DNA from: Streptomyces lavendofoliae
GTDB taxonomy: Bacteria; Actinomycetota; Actinomycetes; Streptomycetales; Streptomycetaceae
DNA: 64,000 nt
Assembly: GCF_014649735.1 (NCBI RefSeq)
Contig: NZ_BMTP01000016.1
Coordinates: 1-64,000 of the forward strand
Direction of reading: 5' to 3'
In this document: piece by piece, positions 1 through 8,239 of the stretch
Layout: the number at the start of each line of letters is the position of its first letter
How positions within the stretch are numbered: the stretch's first letter is position 1
Notes under the pieces: generated by a model
The model's database searches: none
Seen by the model: only the letters and a program-made list of their open reading frames with translations
What the model was told of the DNA's origin: nothing
Translations under genes and position numbers: made by a program

Positions 1-143
1 GTAGCGCCATGGCGGAGCGGATGAGCGCGCGTCGCGACCAGTACGTCGGTCGCGGCGCGCGTTTGGCCGTGCCCCGGCGCCGGCCGCGGGAGAAGGCCGG
101 GCTGTGCGGTGCTGGCCGGCTGTCGACTGGTGAGTGAGGGGTG

Positions 144-512
144 TCAGGCGGTGGTGCGGTTGCCTTGGCGAGCGGCGAGCGCGGCGTCGGTGCTGGGGTA
201 GGCGGGCAGGAAGGTGTCCATCCCGGTGACGCTGAGCAGGCGGCTCAGCCGGTCGGGGATGGCCGCCAGGGTCAGGGAGCCGTCGGCGTTCTTGGCGCAG
301 CGCCAGATGCCGACGAGGGCACCCAGCCCTGAGGAGTCGCAGAAGGTGACGCCCGCCAGGTCGACGACCAGGTCGGGTTGTCCGGCCGCGATGAGGTCCA
401 GGGCGCGGGTGCGGACGGCGGGTGCGGCGGCGATGTCGAATTCGCCGGACAGTGCGATCACGGCCAGGGTGCCGTCGGTGTGCGGGACGTCGATGTGGAA
501 TGCGTCGGTCAT
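144..512 (-). CDS. STAS-domain anti-sigma factor antagonist
   Basis: A 122-residue single-domain STAS protein of the SpoIIAA/RsbV type. Such proteins bind an anti-sigma kinase and free a sigma factor when dephosphorylated. The diagnostic CDSSGLGAL loop is at residues 58-66, so Ser60 or Ser61 is the expected phosphorylation site. The ATG at 512 overlaps the stop of the upstream phosphatase gene as ATGA, which implies translational coupling. Family knowledge says the kinase phosphorylates this protein and a PP2C phosphatase such as its neighbour reverses it. No kinase or sigma gene is adjacent, so the partner must be encoded elsewhere. Confidence 0.9.
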   Translation of the reverse strand: MTDAFHIDVPHTDGTLAVIALSGEFDIAAAPAVRTRALDLIAAGQPDLVVDLAGVTFCDSSGLGALVGIWRCAKNADGSLTLAAIPDRLSRLLSVTGMDTFLPAYPSTDAALAARQGNRTTA

Positions 513-1978
513 GGGCGTCGGTTCTCCTGCCCGACGGAGACGTCGGCGGTCGGGGCTGCGGCGCTGTGAACGGTGGTGGTGATACCGGCGGGAGCGGCAT
601 CGCGGGTGGGGACGGACAGGGCCAGCAGGGCCACGTCGTCGCGTTCGGTGTCGGGGAGTGTGTCCAGGAGCGCGACGGTGTCGTCGATCAGGGCGCCGGC
701 ACCGACCGGCGCCGGCCGCCGGTCGAGGAAGTCGGTCAGGCCCGTGTCGGCGAGCATCTGGCCATCGGCCGTGCGGGCCTCGGTCAGCCCGTCGGTGTAC
801 AGCAGCAGTCCCTCGCCGGGCGCCAGGTGCAGGGTGCGTGAGGCGAACGCGGCTTCGGCGAACGCGCCGACCAGCATCCCTCCCTTGGCGCGGACCGCCT
901 CCACCCGCACACTGCCGTCCTCGGTGGGGCTCAGGTGGTAGGCGGGCGGGTGACCGCCGGTGGCCAGCGTGACCGTGAATCCGCCGTCCCGGGCGGGGTC
1001 GAGCAGGCCGAAGATGGCGGTGCAGAAGCGGGTACCCACCGCCGGGTCCAGCAGCAGCGCCGTGTTCAGGGCATTCAGCGTTGCCATCGGGTCCGGATCG
1101 ACGAGGGCCGCGGCCCGCAGCGTGTAGCGGATCAGTGAGGTGACCGAGGCGGCTTCGGCGCCCTTGCCGCACACATCGCCCAGGAAGAACGCCCACCGGC
1201 CGGCGCCGACGGGGAAGACGTCGTAGAAGTCGCCGCCCACTTCCTGCGGGGAGGCGGTCTGGTAGTGGCAGGCCAGCTCCAGCCCCGGTACGGCGGGCAG
1301 CACGGGAGGCACCAGGGTGCGCTGGAGTGTGGAGGCGAACGCGGCGATGGCCGCCTTGTCCCGCTCCGCGCGCTGCCGGGCCTCTTGCTCCGCCCGGCGC
1401 TTTTCCTGCTCGACCTTGCGGCGCTCCTGTTCGGCGCGCACCACGTGCAGCGCGGACAGCCGCAGCTCAAGCTGGTCACGCACCACCGCGGCCAGGTCCG
1501 CGAGCGTGGCCGAGTCCGCCTCGCTGATCTCACGGGGGCGGGTGTCCAGGACGTTGACCGTGCCCAGCCGGTACCCGTCGGCGGTGATGATCGGAGCGGC
1601 GGCGTAGAACCGCACCCCCATCGGGCCGGCGACCAGCGGATTGGAGCAGGCGACCGGATCGAGCAGGGTGTCGGGGATGACAGTGGCGTCATCGGTCAGG
1701 ACCGCCGAGGCGCACAGGCCCGGATCGCGGCCGATCTCGGTGACGCCTTCCAGTCCGTGCGTGGCCTTGAACCAGATCCGGTCCTCGTCCACGATCGTCA
1801 CCGTCGCCACCGGAACCTCGAACAGACGCGCGGCCAGCGCTGCGACTCGGTCGTAGGCGCCGTCCGGAGGGGTGTCGAGAATGTCGTAACGGCGCACCGC
1901 CGCCATCCGCGCCGCCTCGACCGACGCGGCCAGAGGCTCGTTCGGTGTTATCGCAGGCGGGCTCGCTTGTTCCGGCAT
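509..1978 (-). CDS. GAF-domain SpoIIE-type PP2C protein phosphatase
   Basis: A 489-residue cytosolic serine phosphatase of the SpoIIE/RsbU class. An N-terminal GAF sensor (about residues 30-170) leads into a charged coiled coil rich in EQE/RR repeats (about 175-215), then a PP2C domain whose GGDFYD and GDVCGKG motifs carry the metal-binding aspartates. It lacks the C-terminal HATPase found in many relatives. The ATG at 1978 has GACGAGG upstream at good spacing. An in-frame ATG at 1996 has a poorly placed site, and the frame stays open to 2467 without other support. It probably dephosphorylates the STAS protein encoded immediately downstream. Confidence 0.88.
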   Translation of the reverse strand: MPEQASPPAITPNEPLAASVEAARMAAVRRYDILDTPPDGAYDRVAALAARLFEVPVATVTIVDEDRIWFKATHGLEGVTEIGRDPGLCASAVLTDDATVIPDTLLDPVACSNPLVAGPMGVRFYAAAPIITADGYRLGTVNVLDTRPREISEADSATLADLAAVVRDQLELRLSALHVVRAEQERRKVEQEKRRAEQEARQRAERDKAAIAAFASTLQRTLVPPVLPAVPGLELACHYQTASPQEVGGDFYDVFPVGAGRWAFFLGDVCGKGAEAASVTSLIRYTLRAAALVDPDPMATLNALNTALLLDPAVGTRFCTAIFGLLDPARDGGFTVTLATGGHPPAYHLSPTEDGSVRVEAVRAKGGMLVGAFAEAAFASRTLHLAPGEGLLLYTDGLTEARTADGQMLADTGLTDFLDRRPAPVGAGALIDDTVALLDTLPDTERDDVALLALSVPTRDAAPAGITTTVHSAAAPTADVSVGQENRRP

Positions 1979-3246
1979 GTTCCTCGTCTCGCTCATCCCC
2001 CAGAAGGCGCCAACCGAACAGTCGGCCCCATGGCACTGTACCGAAATGCCCCGGCGCTCCCGACCCGCCGATGAGCTTCGTGAAAACGGTGCCGGATCAC
2101 GTATCACTTGCCCGTGCTCACTATCAGGTGCGTACTCCGGCGGCGGGATCTCAACATCCGCCGCCTCGTGCCCCTTTCTAGGGATTCCGATCACGGCGAG
2201 CACTCCGGGAGCGCTGCTCTTCTCCCACTGCTCCCGGTTCGCCTGGACGGGATTGCCGCGGCGGCTGTCGTAAACATTCACGATGTGTGTGCGATGTGCG
2301 GGGAGAAGATCACCGGCAGGCTCTGGGCCAGCCGGGAACAGGCCACAGCCTTCACCAGGAAGCGCCGGGCGGCGACGCGGCAGGGCACAGCGGGTGGTGG
2401 GCTTTCGCTGGGTGAGGAGAACCGGCGGTCGCTTGCCACGCAGGACCGCATCCCGTGCCACCGCCAAGAGTCACCGGACGAGCTATAGCCGGGGTTCTGC
2501 AATCGCCGATCTGGCTGCCGGCGATTTGCTGCTGTTTGGCCGCGCCCCTGTGTCCCCTTGGATGCGGTGTTGCACCGGGGGGCTCCTTTCTCCTTTTTCG
2601 ATGTAAAGGAGGACCGGGCCCGCCGGCCTATGGCGCTACGCAGGCTCGCTTCCGGTCCCGCCGTCGCTCCCGACTGCCGTCCAGGCCCCCGGCGTGACGC
2701 TGATCACGGACGCTGTTCGGGGGCTGCTGCGTAGGCTTGTGCAGTCGTCACGGTGTGTCCCGGGAGGGCGGGCGAGGCTTTCCTGCATCCGCCTGATGAC
2801 ATGGTGCGCGAGTGGTCAGCATGAGTCCGAAAAACGCCTGGCTCCCGCTTGGGACGCTCGCTGGGTTACTCGACAGCTCGTCCGCGGCATGGGTTCTGAG
2901 CGAGTGGGCTGCGTTCGAGGCCGAAGCGGCGTGCCTTGTGGATGCCGCCCGTCCCCTCCGGCCGCTACCGCGACACCGAGGCCGAGGCCGCAGCCGACTC
3001 CACCGCGGCGGCCCTCCGCGCAACCTGCTGCGTCATGATCACCCGCGCCTGCGAGCGGGGCTGGTCCCGGGTCTGAAGGGCAGCCGGTTGCCGCGCCACC
3101 TTGGGGCCTGCACGGGTAGGCGATGATGCGCTAAGCGCCCACTGGGTGAGATGTCCGAGGGAAGGGCGGGCGCCCGCCCGACGTACGTACGACAGGGGAC
3201 CCCCGTATCCGCCATGCCGCCGCCTCCCAGCAGTGATAGTGGAGGC
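1979..3246. other. Gene-poor region, about 1.27 kb
   Basis: No convincing gene was found here. Open frames exist on both strands but lack a ribosome site, family resemblance or streptomycete codon usage, and base composition is less GC-rich than the surrounding genes. A 44-codon frame at 2942-3076 (+), beginning MPPVPSGRYRDTEAEAADS, has a helical, coding-like look and could be a gene fragment. It is not called as a gene. Confidence 0.5.
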
Positions 3247-3609
3247 ATGGACACGACGACCACCGCGCCCCGCGCCGAGGTGCTGCGGGACCGCTATCGC
3301 AGCCGACTGCCCGAGCGCTTGCAGGAGCTGGCCGGCCCCATCGAGGGCAACGTGGACCTGCCGCTCCACATCGTCTGGTCCGGGCGGACGAGCTACAGCC
3401 TGGACCGTCCGAAGTCCCGCATGACGCTCTACCGGACCGTCCTCGCCGAAGGACTGCGCGAGGACCTGGTGACCCTCCTGCACCACCGGCTGCTCGCCGA
3501 GCAGTGGCCCGTGCTGCGGCGCTTGATCAGTCCCTACATCCGCGAGGTCTGGGAGGGCGCCTTCCCCGAGCTGCTCCGCACCGCTCCGGCCGACACGACC
3601 GCCGCGTGA
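3247..3609 (+). CDS. Small hypothetical protein coupled to AbiEii-like toxin remnant
   Basis: A 120-residue soluble, charged protein of no named family that I can assign. It reads as a genuine gene: high third-position GC, GGAGG at 3241-3245 (unusually close to the ATG) and a GTGA overlap with the next gene. Its position directly upstream of an AbiEii-type nucleotidyltransferase is where a cognate antitoxin or regulator sits in type IV toxin-antitoxin pairs, so an antitoxin-like role is inferred. It has no obvious helix-turn-helix. Because the downstream partner is broken, it may now be an orphan. Confidence 0.6.
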   Translation: MDTTTTAPRAEVLRDRYRSRLPERLQELAGPIEGNVDLPLHIVWSGRTSYSLDRPKSRMTLYRTVLAEGLREDLVTLLHHRLLAEQWPVLRRLISPYIREVWEGAFPELLRTAPADTTAA

Positions 3610-4101
3610 AGCTCACTCCGCTCCACGAGCGTCTCCTCGCCGACATCCTCGACCTCGGCTCCCCCTACCCTCTGGTCCTCACCGGGGGATACGCCGTGCA
3701 GGCCCACGGCCTGGTCGAACGCTTCAGTCGTGACCTCGACGTCGCCACCGAGAGCCCCGCTCCGATGCAGGAGATCGTCGCCTCACTCACAGCCGGCCCC
3801 AGCGCGCGCGGATGGCGGACCACGCACGTCCAGACCGATCCGCTCAGTGGCCGGTTTCTCGTCACCGATCCGGACACCGGCGAGGAGTGTGAGGTCGACG
3901 TCCTCAAGGAGGCGTTCTGGGCTCCGCCTGCCCAGACCCCCTACGGCCCCGTCCTTTCCTCGACGACGTGATCGGCACCAAGGTCCGTGCCCTCGCCGAC
4001 CGCGGCACCGTCCGCGACCTCATCGACGTCCAGGCTGCCTCCCGCCACCGCTCCACCGCCGACCTCGAATCCCTGGGCCGCCGTCGCGCCCATGACGAGT
4101 T
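3606..4101 (+). pseudogene. AbiEii-type nucleotidyltransferase toxin, frameshifted and truncated
   Basis: The first 120 codons give an AbiEii-like nucleotidyltransferase N-terminus with a TGGYAVQAHG glycine motif and a SRDLDVAT metal-binding D-x-D. The frame then hits TGA at 3969-3971. Homology resumes in the minus-one frame from about 3958 as LDDVIGTKVRALADRG and RDLIDVQAASR, the usual second half of this family. A single missing base in the CTTTCC run near 3956 would explain it. Similarity also stops after RRRAHDEF at about 4101, so the C-terminus is missing too. The GTG start at 3606 overlaps the upstream stop as GTGA. Two separate lesions argue for decay rather than a sequencing slip alone. 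Confidence 0.7.
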
Positions 4102-4925
4102 TGTAGTCAGTAGGTTCCAACCCGGAGCCGTCCACGGTGGGTGGCTGCCCTGCACGGCGGATGTGCATGGCGGCCGAGCGATACCCCGCAGTGGACTCAC
4201 GGCGAAACCGGGCGGTAACGGTCAAACACTGCATCCCGCTCCCACAACGGCCAGCTCGAAGAATTGGTCGGAAGGCTTCCGGCTGGATCCATTGACTACC
4301 AGCGCTGACAGCATCGGCTCGGGACCGGTGCTGTCCCGGCGGCAGACGTCTGCCGGCAGAAGCGACATCATCCGGCCGTGGTACTGCACCCGGTGCTCCG
4401 GTGCCACGGCCTCGCTCAGCGCCTTGTAGGTGTCGGTCCGGCCCTCTCGGGCCCACCCCTTCAGACGACGCTAGACGACACCTCCCCTGACGCCAGGGGG
4501 ATTTGACAAAGCGCGGCGCACCCTGGAAGTGCGGCTCCGCACGAGGACGTGTCCGTGGCGGACCGATACGCGCCCGTAGTGGGCGTCGTCGAAAGCCTCA
4601 GCAGAGCTGCCGGCAGATCCAGCCCCCGCTGCACCTGCGAGTCATGTGGCCGGTTGGACGCCAGCTGCGCCTCGACTTCACCGGGGCCCGAGGTGCCGGT
4701 CCTCATCGCGTCGGCGGCGCTCACTGACGCCGACCACCTCGTGGCCCTGCCCTCACGCTCCTGATATGCCGTCAGGTAAGTCAGCGTTTCGTCAGCATCG
4801 GTTCTGGCGTGTTCCGCGAAGAGTGTTCGGGTGGGGGCGTGTTCGACGAGCCACGACAGCCTGGTTCGCACGGAAGCCCAGGCAGTGAGCCGGCTCACCG
4901 AAGTGAAGCGATGTTCCTCACAATC
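4102..4925. other. Gene-poor scar between toxin remnant and panD
   Basis: About 0.8 kb without a gene that can be supported. Composition drops sharply after 4101 (TTTGTAGTCAGTAGGTTCC), where the toxin homology ends, suggesting a recombination junction. A 145-codon frame on the minus strand (4461-4898) has moderately coding-like composition and a charged N-terminal half, but I recognise no domain and it has no clear ribosome site. It could be a degraded gene. Confidence 0.4.
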
Positions 4926-4955
4926 TTCGACTCAGGCGGGTGCCAGTTGTAAAGT
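4926..4955 (+). promoter_or_regulatory. Candidate panD promoter
   Basis: TTCGAC (4926-4931), an 18-bp spacer and TAAAGT (4950-4955) resemble a housekeeping streptomycete promoter. It lies 57 nt before the panD GTG. A second TTGACC at 4966-4971 has no good -10 at normal spacing. Confidence 0.4.
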
Positions 4956-5011
4956 GATACCGCCCTTGACCTGCACAAAGTAGGCAGGGAGCCTAGGTCC
5001 AGGAGTCCAAA

Positions 5012-5440
5012 GTGCTGCGTACTCTGTTCAAGTCCAAGATCCACCGCGCCACCGTGACCCAGGCGGATCTCCACTACGTCGGATCGGTCACCGTTGACGC
5101 CGATCTGATGGAGGCGGCCGACCTGCTTCCCGGCGAGCTCGTGCACATCGTCGACATCGACAACGGCGCCCGGCTGGAGACGTACGTCATCGAGGGTGAG
5201 CGCGGCTCGGGCGTCATCGGGATCAACGGGGCGGCGGCGCACCTCGTGCACCCCGGCGACCTGGTGATCCTGATCAGCTACGCCCAGGTCGACGACGCCG
5301 AGGCCCGCTCCCTCGTGCCGCGGGTCGTGCACGTCGACGGGACCAACCGGATCGTGGAGCTCGGCTCCGACGCGTCGGCGCCGGTGCCCGGCAGCGACAC
5401 CGCGCGCAGCCCGCAGGCCGTGCCGGCCGCGCGCGGCTGA
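5012..5440 (+). CDS. panD: Aspartate 1-decarboxylase
   Basis: A 142-residue pyruvoyl-dependent enzyme converting L-aspartate to beta-alanine for pantothenate and coenzyme A synthesis. The self-processing site is visible as YVGSV, with cleavage between Gly24 and Ser25 giving the pyruvoyl group on the alpha chain. The conserved LETYVIEG and GINGAAAH motifs follow. The C-terminal 25 residues or so are a low-complexity extension beyond the usual ~117-127 residue core. The GTG start has AGGAG at 5001-5005 with ideal spacing. It stands alone here, away from panB/panC, as is common in actinomycetes. Confidence 0.97.
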   Translation: MLRTLFKSKIHRATVTQADLHYVGSVTVDADLMEAADLLPGELVHIVDIDNGARLETYVIEGERGSGVIGINGAAAHLVHPGDLVILISYAQVDDAEARSLVPRVVHVDGTNRIVELGSDASAPVPGSDTARSPQAVPAARG

Positions 5441-5663
5441 GCCCCGGCGGCGACCGGCCGGCGGCCCGGAGGGGCTCGGCCGGTCCCGGCACGGAGCGCC
5501 CCGCCGGGAACCGGGCCGCCCCCGGGAGTGGGCGTGGCCCGTCCGGAGGGCCATGGTCCGCTCGCCCGGGTGCCGTGACCCCGATGAGTGATCCCGCCGC
5601 GCGGGGGAACGCGCAGCGCGAGAACCTGGAAGGCACACGGACGAACCGCCGAGGGAGCGTGCC

Positions 5664-5924
5664 ATGACCAGCCCGAACCCGTATCCCCCCGACCCCGTGC
5701 CCCCCGCCCCGACGCCCGGCCCGCCGGACCCGGTGCCGCCGACGCCGGTGCCGCAGCCGGGTCCGACCGGCCCCGAACCGGGTCCCGCTCCCGGCCCCGT
5801 ACCCACCCCGGCACCGCCGCATCCGGGCCCGCCGCCCCCGGGGCCGGCGCCCGACCCGGTGCCCAAGCCGCCCGGCCCCGACCCGGTGCCCGGACCGGAG
5901 CCGGAACCCGGCCCGGCGAGCTGA
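5664..5924 (+). CDS. Proline-rich small protein
   Basis: An 86-residue protein that is roughly half proline, made of PDPVP, PGP and EPGP-type blocks. No signal peptide or membrane segment is visible. A GAGGGAG ribosome site precedes the ATG. The extreme composition gives no function; such chains form extended polyproline-II rods and are found in wall-associated or scaffold proteins. Because any GC-rich frame can mimic this composition, a spurious frame remains possible, but the ribosome site favours a real gene. Confidence 0.5.
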   Translation: MTSPNPYPPDPVPPAPTPGPPDPVPPTPVPQPGPTGPEPGPAPGPVPTPAPPHPGPPPPGPAPDPVPKPPGPDPVPGPEPEPGPAS

Positions 5925-5938
5925 CGTCAGCCGCCCCC

Positions 5939-6045
5939 CTCCGGGCGGTCACCCCGCTCCGGGCGGCCACCCCCTCCGGGCGGTCACCCCGCTCCGGGCG
6001 GTCGCCCCGCTCCGGGCGGTCGCCCGCCTCCGGGGGGTCACCGCC
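5939..6045. repeat. 18-bp tandem repeat, six units
   Basis: Six consecutive copies of CTCCGGGCGGTCACCCCG with small variations begin at 5939, 5957, 5974, 5992, 6010 and 6028 (the second copy is 17 bp). The array sits directly beside the gnd remnant and after the proline-rich gene. No coding role is evident. Confidence 0.85.
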
Positions 6046-6209
6046 CGGGGACGTCGTCGTCGACGGCGGCAACGCGCACGTCGCAGACCCCCGGCGCCGC
6101 GAACGTGGGGGTGCACCGCGACGGTGAGACCGTCGCGGGCCATGTCGCGGGCCAGGTTGCGGCCCATCACGCCGAGCCCCGTGACGCCGATCCGTGCGGT
6201 GCCACTCGT
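6044..6209. pseudogene. gnd: Scrambled remnant of 6-phosphogluconate dehydrogenase
   Basis: Two recognisable pieces of one enzyme lie side by side in opposite orientations. On the minus strand, 6209-6111 encodes TSGTARIGVTGLGVMGRNLA and continues RDMARDGLTVAVH, the NADP-binding N-terminus. On the plus strand, 6044-6103 encodes PGDVVVDGGNAHVADPRRRE, a block normally about 90 residues downstream in the same protein. Neither piece extends further. The arrangement requires loss of most of the gene plus inversion of one fragment. In S. coelicolor, from memory, an intact gnd paralogue lies next to rpfD, which fits this being the decayed orthologue. Confidence 0.75.
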
Positions 6210-6414
6210 CTGTGCTCCTGGATTCCGGTGGGTTCCGTGAGTGCGGCGAGCGCGCGTACGCGTCCATACGCGGGGCATGAGCAGGACGTTCACCGCGGTG
6301 CGCCCAACGCGCGCCCCTGTACGGCGTTTTGACGCGTCTCGCGCCCCCTTGTCACGGCCCGGCCGGTACCTCTAGCTTGGGCGGCTGCTGACGTGTGCAA
6401 GGGGGGACCGACCC

Positions 6415-7671
6415 ATGGCCGTACGCGGACGACACCGCCGGTATCAGCCCAGCCGTATCAACCGGGCATCGCTCACCGTCACGGCGAGCGGCGCGGGGAT
6501 CGCGCTGCCGCTGATAGGAGCGGGAGCGGCCCACGCGGCCTCGGTGGACGTCTGGGAGAAGGTCGCGGCCTGCGAGTCCACCAACAACTGGAAGATCAAC
6601 AGCGGTAACGGCTATTACGGCGGCCTGCAGTTCACCCAGTCGACCTGGGAGGCGTACGGCGGTACGCGCTACGCGCCGCGCGCCGACCTCGCCACCAGGG
6701 ACCAGCAGATCGCGATCGCCGAGAAGGTGCTCAAGGGGCAGGGGCCGCGCGCCTGGCCCAGCTGCTCGGTCAAGGCCGGCCTCACCCGGGGCGGTGACGC
6801 GCCCGACATCTCCCCCCAGGGGAGATCGCAGGCCCAGCCGAAGCAGCAGTCGCAGGCTCGGCCCAAGAGCGAGTCCCGGCCCCAGTCGCCGCCCGCGACG
6901 CCCACCACGGTTCCCGGCAAACGCGAGAGCTACACGGTGGCCCGGGGCGACTCCCTCTCCGGCATCGCCGAGGCGCAGAGAGTCAGAGGCGGCTGGCAGC
7001 GCCTGTACGAGGACAACCGTACGGTCATCGGCACCGACCCCGACCTCATCATGCCGGGCCAGCGACTGGCGCTGCGCGCGACCGCGCCCGGGCCAGCCCC
7101 CGCGAAACCTCCTACGGCGGCCCCGAAGCGGCCCGCCGCCAAGCCGGCCGTGCCCAAGCCCGCCACCAGGCCCGCCCCGGCGAAACCCGCCGCCAAGCCC
7201 GCCACCGCCAGGCCCGCCCCCGCGAAACCGGCCGCCGTCAAGCCCGCCACCGCCAAGCCGCGTACCGCCGGCTTCAGCGCGCCCGTCGACGCCGGTCCCA
7301 GCACCGCCTACCGCAAGGCCGGCTCCTCCTGGTCCAGCGGCTACCACACCGGGGTCGACTTCGCGGTCCCCACCGGCACCTCGGTCAGGGCCGTGGCGTC
7401 CGGCCGGGTGGTCTCCGCCGGCTGGGGCGGGGCGTACGGGTACCAGGTCGTCATCCGCCACGAGGACGGCAAGTACAGCCAGTACGCGCACCTCTCCGCG
7501 CTGACCGTGCGCGAGGGACAGCGGGTCGGCGCCGGCCAGCGGATCGCCCGCTCGGGGTCGACCGGCAACAGCACCGGCCCGCACCTCCACTTCGAGGTGC
7601 GCACGGGACCGGGATACGGCTCCGACATCGACCCCCTGGCCTACCTGAGGGCGGGCGGAGTCCGGCTCTGA
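6415..7671 (+). CDS. rpfD: Resuscitation-promoting factor with LysM and M23 peptidase domains
   Basis: A 418-residue secreted peptidoglycan hydrolase. Order: signal peptide ending near AHAAS (residue 43); Rpf transglycosylase domain (about 43-118) with the catalytic glutamate in ACEST (Glu54); Gln/Pro-rich linker; LysM domain (YTVARGDSLSGIA, about 170-220); long Pro-Ala-Lys repeat linker; C-terminal M23 metallopeptidase (about 290-412) with GYHTGVDF and HLHFEV zinc ligands. Rpf cleaves glycan strands and M23 cuts peptide cross-links, so one protein carries both activities. The Rpf-LysM-M23 layout matches S. coelicolor RpfD. A G-rich ribosome site precedes the ATG. Family knowledge ties such proteins to spore germination. 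Confidence 0.92.
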   Translation: MAVRGRHRRYQPSRINRASLTVTASGAGIALPLIGAGAAHAASVDVWEKVAACESTNNWKINSGNGYYGGLQFTQSTWEAYGGTRYAPRADLATRDQQIAIAEKVLKGQGPRAWPSCSVKAGLTRGGDAPDISPQGRSQAQPKQQSQARPKSESRPQSPPATPTTVPGKRESYTVARGDSLSGIAEAQRVRGGWQRLYEDNRTVIGTDPDLIMPGQRLALRATAPGPAPAKPPTAAPKRPAAKPAVPKPATRPAPAKPAAKPATARPAPAKPAAVKPATAKPRTAGFSAPVDAGPSTAYRKAGSSWSSGYHTGVDFAVPTGTSVRAVASGRVVSAGWGGAYGYQVVIRHEDGKYSQYAHLSALTVREGQRVGAGQRIARSGSTGNSTGPHLHFEVRTGPGYGSDIDPLAYLRAGGVRL

Positions 7672-8239
7672 GGCTCTGACGGCGGTGGCGGCGCGGCGGT
7701 GAGGAGGACCGGCCCGCGCGCCGCCACCCCGCCGCACACCACGCGTGCGCGCGGTGCCCACACCGGGGCCACCGCCGGCCCGGCCACCATCACGGCGGCC
7801 GGGCGCCGACGGTCCCGACAGCCGCCGAGATCCTCGTGCCGCGCCCCAGGCGCCGGCCCGGCGCCCGCCGTCGCCACGGCCACCCACCGGACGACGGGGC
7901 GAGCAGGCCCGCCGCCACCACGGCCTGTCACGGCCCCGCAAGCCGCCACGAACACGCTCGCCCCCGCCGCGGACACCGCGACGGAGCCCTGAGCCGTGCG
8001 GCATGCGTCCACGAGGCCACGACACCCGGATGCCGACCCCTCCGGCCGCTCGCCCCGCGCCGTCCCTCACCCCGCCCCCCGCTCGTCCCGCCCCCGCGGG
8101 ACGGGAGGACGCGTCCCGGGCGGACGACGGGCCCGCCCCGGGCCGGACGTCCGTTTGGCGGCAGGCCCCTCCGCTGGCGTAAAGTGCGGCTTTTGAAAAG
8201 TAAACGTGGCATACGAGTGATCGAGGAACGGCAGCGGCC
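7672..8239. other. Intergenic region, 568 bp
   Basis: Very C-rich on the plus strand, with proline/arginine-rich frames in several registers and none with a ribosome site or recognisable product. The last 60 bp before the SDR gene are less GC-rich (TAAAGT and AAAAGTAAACG stretches) and probably hold its promoter. Confidence 0.5.

Noticed and set aside
2038..2467. N-terminal extension of the GAF-SpoIIE phosphatase
   Set aside because: The frame stays open upstream, but it lacks domain similarity and codon bias, and a good ribosome site supports the ATG at 1978.
4102..4130. Possible tRNA T-arm (GGTTCCAACCC)
   Set aside because: The loop lacks the purine expected after TTC and no acceptor, D or anticodon arms can be folded around it.
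4461..4898. 145-codon minus-strand frame upstream of panD
   Set aside because: Composition is partly coding-like but there is no recognised domain, ribosome site or neighbouring operon. Kept only as a note in the gene-poor region.
6250..6414. ydaO-type c-di-AMP riboswitch upstream of rpfD
   Set aside because: Such elements precede some streptomycete rpf genes, but none of the conserved ydaO blocks is present here and the leader is short.
7641..8012. Minus-strand 123-codon frame after rpfD
   Set aside because: It overlaps the 3' end of rpfD, has no ribosome site and consists of Ala/Gly/Arg/Val low-complexity sequence expected from any frame in C-rich DNA.
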